64,000 bases of DNA. Source: Dehalococcoidia bacterium (GTDB lineage Bacteria; Chloroflexota; Dehalococcoidia; SpSt-223). Location: assembly GCA_026003895.1 (NCBI GenBank), contig BPIC01000007.1:145473-209472 (forward strand), in the 5' to 3' direction. Below are positions 61,858 through 64,000 of this stretch, piece by piece. The notes under the pieces were generated by a model that had not been told where the DNA came from, did not search any database, and saw only the letters and a list, made by a program, of their open reading frames with translations. The position numbers were made by a program, and so were the translations under genes. Positions within the stretch are counted from its first letter, which is position 1. Every line of letters begins with the position of its first letter.

Positions 61858-63144
61858 CTAGCCCGGTTGGGTCTGAAGGCCGGTTGCGGCTTGGGCCGGG
61901 GCGTAGCTGTGCAGCCGGAGGAAGGCGGCGGCTATCTGCGGGTCGAATTGAGTGCCAGCGCAGCGGGCGATCTCGGCGAGCGCCGTCGAAACGGGAAGGG
62001 CCAGCCGGTAGGGGCGGTCGGTCGTCATCGCATCAAAGGTGTCGCAGACGGCAACGATTCTGGCACCATACGGAATATTCTCGCCGGCGAGCTTGCTCGG
62101 GTAGCCGTTCCCGTCCCAACGCTCGTGATGGTGGAGGACGATCGCGGTCCCGGCGCGGAAGTCGGCGAAGCGGGAAACGATGGTCGCTCCAATCGCCGGA
62201 TGTCGCTGCATCTCGACGATCTCCTCGGGCGTAAGCGGGCGTGCCTCGGAGACAATCGCGCTGGACATACCCAGCTTGCCGATGTCGTGCACGCGCGCCG
62301 CACGAACAACGACGTCCGTTTCAGCGCGGCTAAGACCAAGCTCGCGACAAAGCGCCTCGGAATAGGCCGCAACACGACGCGAATGATCGGCGGTGTAGCG
62401 GTCGCGCAGGTCGACAATGTCGGCCAACTGCTCAATGGCTTCACGGGTCTGACGCCGGATCTGCGCCGTCTGGCGCAGGCTCAGCGCCACGATGGCCATT
62501 GGGATGGCGACAAGCAGGATGGCCCATGGTCGGCCTTCGCCAACCAAGGCGGCCAGCGCTCCCAAAAGGAGCAACGCGCCGTTCTGAGGGAGCTTCTCGC
62601 GTTGGTCGACGATGTAGTAGCGGAGCAACGGCTGGCCAAGGGCAAGATCCGCCGCGATTGCCACAAGCAGCGAGTTGACGACGATGAGCACGAGCCCTGC
62701 GGAGGCGATTGCGACCAGCTCACGTCCGTCGGTCACTTGGATCATCAGTTGCCGTCCGGCGACGGCGCTCCCGACGAGACCGGCGAGAATAACGGCGAGC
62801 GAGACCACCGCGATATTGAAGAGCCGGGCAAGGCGGCTATTGTTTCCGGGACGAAGGACATAGGCGGCAAGCATGCCGCACACCGTGACGATCACCGCAG
62901 CCACGACGCCGAACAACAAGAGTGCTGCGAAGATGGCGGTCGTCCCGACTCCGACTTTGATTTTCGGTGAAACTTCGACCGGGAAGGCGATCCCGGCTGC
63001 CGTGAGAGCAATCAGCGCTCCGAGAGAGAACAGGTCCTCGGTGCTCGGGGTGAAGGGCGTGGTAATGAATGTCAAGGCCGTTGCCACCAAGGCCCCGGCC
63101 ATGACGATGAAATACCACGTGCGGAGCGGACTGAGCCGGATCAT
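61858..63144 (-). CDS. Membrane HD-GYP domain protein (cyclic-di-GMP phosphodiesterase candidate)
   Basis: A 428-residue protein. Residues 1-225 hold about eight hydrophobic helices, a membrane sensory region. Residues 240-410 form an HD-GYP domain with H-D-I-G-K (HD at 286-287) and H-H-H-E-R-W-D-G-N-G-Y-P (GYP 347-349), so the metal and substrate motifs are complete. HD-GYP enzymes hydrolyse cyclic di-GMP; some act on cGAMP. The start overlaps the stop of the upstream secreted-protein gene as ATGA, hinting at a sensor-partner pair. Confidence 0.9.
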   Translation of the reverse strand: MIRLSPLRTWYFIVMAGALVATALTFITTPFTPSTEDLFSLGALIALTAAGIAFPVEVSPKIKVGVGTTAIFAALLLFGVVAAVIVTVCGMLAAYVLRPGNNSRLARLFNIAVVSLAVILAGLVGSAVAGRQLMIQVTDGRELVAIASAGLVLIVVNSLLVAIAADLALGQPLLRYYIVDQREKLPQNGALLLLGALAALVGEGRPWAILLVAIPMAIVALSLRQTAQIRRQTREAIEQLADIVDLRDRYTADHSRRVAAYSEALCRELGLSRAETDVVVRAARVHDIGKLGMSSAIVSEARPLTPEEIVEMQRHPAIGATIVSRFADFRAGTAIVLHHHERWDGNGYPSKLAGENIPYGARIVAVCDTFDAMTTDRPYRLALPVSTALAEIARCAGTQFDPQIAAAFLRLHSYAPAQAATGLQTQPG

Positions 63145-63806
63145 CGCGATGTCAGCCGTATTCGAGATTGTTGTGCCCGAATGTCGCTCTCCGAGATGCG
63201 GATCGTAGTGTCCATCATCCCGGGAGTGCGCTCGGTATCGAAATTGCTAAAGACGTCCGGTTGGAAGCCTGGGGCGGGATGTATCCACGGGTTTTGCTGC
63301 ATGAAAGGGGAGGGGGCTTTGATCGGCCGCAGCCCAAAGGTGGGCGTGGGATCGTCGCGATCGAAGGCGAGATAGGCGGTCAGTTCCAGTCGAAGGGCAC
63401 CGGCAACGAAGGATTGCACCTCGATGTCATACGACCCGCCATTGCGTTGGACGCGCGCCACGCGAAAGCTCGTGTTTGCTTCCAAATAGCGGAGCAGAGA
63501 ATCTCGTTCAGCGAGGACAACGCCGTGCTCGCGAACCGAGCGGGCTGTCAACCCATGGATCGGCTGCGCGTCGTCGAACATCCCCTCTACGGCGCGCGTG
63601 TCGATAAGGCGACTCGTCCGGAAGAACAGGTGGATAAGGACCGGTCCAGAATCAGTTTGCACGAGGATCGATGGGTCGTACTCGCAGAAGAGGTCCTGCG
63701 CGTCAGCCGGCGCAGCCGGCACAACCAACGCAAGCAAGAGAACAAGACCGGCGACCGCGGCCACAATCCGACGCCAGCTTGCCTCGGTGCTACCCCAGTG
63801 ATGCAT
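63141..63806 (-). CDS. Secreted protein of unknown function
   Basis: A 221-residue exported protein. ATG at 63806 has AAGGGTGACC upstream and starts a Sec signal (basic R-R-I-V-A-A-V, then G-L-V-L-L-L-A-L-V-V, cleavage after A-D-A). The mature part is strand-rich with one Cys, and ends in two Pro-rich stretches. I do not recognise a family. It is coupled to the HD-GYP gene, so it might be a periplasmic or cell-surface ligand-binding partner; that is inference. The 194 bases beyond it to the window end show nothing recognisable. Confidence 0.65.
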   Translation of the reverse strand: MHHWGSTEASWRRIVAAVAGLVLLLALVVPAAPADAQDLFCEYDPSILVQTDSGPVLIHLFFRTSRLIDTRAVEGMFDDAQPIHGLTARSVREHGVVLAERDSLLRYLEANTSFRVARVQRNGGSYDIEVQSFVAGALRLELTAYLAFDRDDPTPTFGLRPIKAPSPFMQQNPWIHPAPGFQPDVFSNFDTERTPGMMDTTIRISESDIRAQQSRIRLTSR

Positions 63807-64000
63807 CAGGTCACCCTTCCCGCGCTGCCAGACTGGATGCCCGTTCCGGTAAGCGCAGCGCTGCCGACCGAGATCTTGCTCGGCGAACTCTCGCCCAATC
63901 AGGCTAGCACTCACGCTCGCGTCCGACAAGGGGCGCATTTGGGCTAGCCCCCGTGTGGTGACGGAGCCTCGTCGCATTGACCGCGATTCTGCCGCCTCCG

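Overview
This is a GC-rich (roughly 63-65 %), gene-dense bacterial chromosomal window with many 4-base stop/start overlaps and frequent GTG and TTG starts. A DnaE-type replicase, a DUF951 protein, DUF1992, type-4 UDG, PduO-type adenosyltransferase, HD-GYP, paired LPG-synthase-type membrane proteins and stand-alone type III CRISPR genes together suggest a Chloroflexota-like, possibly thermophilic bacterium. That placement is an inference from gene content only; no rRNA gene is present.

Layout. 1-12.5 kb holds housekeeping and metabolic genes: a partial MFS exporter, DUF951, DUF1992, a YgfZ-like folate/Fe-S protein with a tiny coupled membrane ORF, an SRPBCC protein, peptidase E, dnaE, a polytopic membrane protein coupled to an M20 amidohydrolase, and a disordered TM2-type membrane protein. 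12.5-20.5 kb is a complete type III-B CRISPR-Cas effector operon on the minus strand (cmr1-cmr2/cas10-cmr3-cmr4-cmr5-cmr6) ending in a CARF-HEPN (Csm6-like) ribonuclease gene. It has no cas1, cas2 or cas6 and no CRISPR array here. Cas10 lacks an N-terminal HD nuclease but keeps its cyclase Asp pair.

21-37.2 kb runs divergently from the cmr operon and is a second defence island on the plus strand: a SNF2 helicase with a SWIM zinc finger; a 1693-residue DEAD/DUF1998 helicase (DrmA-DrmB or DruE-like) ending in what looks like a Vsr-type PD-(D/E)XK nuclease; a DrmD-like SNF2 ATPase; an Eco57I/PglX-like adenine methyltransferase broken by one -1 frameshift; and a RelE-toxin/UvrD-helicase fusion. 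This resembles a DISARM class 1 core without drmC, combined with a Druantia-like giant helicase. It is the best candidate in the window for an undescribed system.

37.3-64 kb is again chromosomal backbone: tRNA-Gly(UCC), GNAT acetyltransferase, polyprenyl diphosphate synthase, TatD and MetRS (one overlapping operon), a large GT39-like membrane protein, an (alpha/alpha)6 glycosidase-like lipoprotein, type-4 UDG, PlsX, TPR and methyltransferase genes, cobalamin adenosyltransferase, GAF, two LPG-synthase-type flippase-like proteins with a dolichol-phosphate-mannose-synthase-like GT2, a Vps62-like membrane protein, a tandem alpha/beta hydrolase, a secreted GH-A-clan glycosidase-like protein, a membrane HD-GYP phosphodiesterase and a secreted protein. 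Between about 44.7 and 49.8 kb four unrelated neighbouring genes, including the normally essential plsX, carry many frame changes. This points to local consensus-sequence errors rather than true gene decay.
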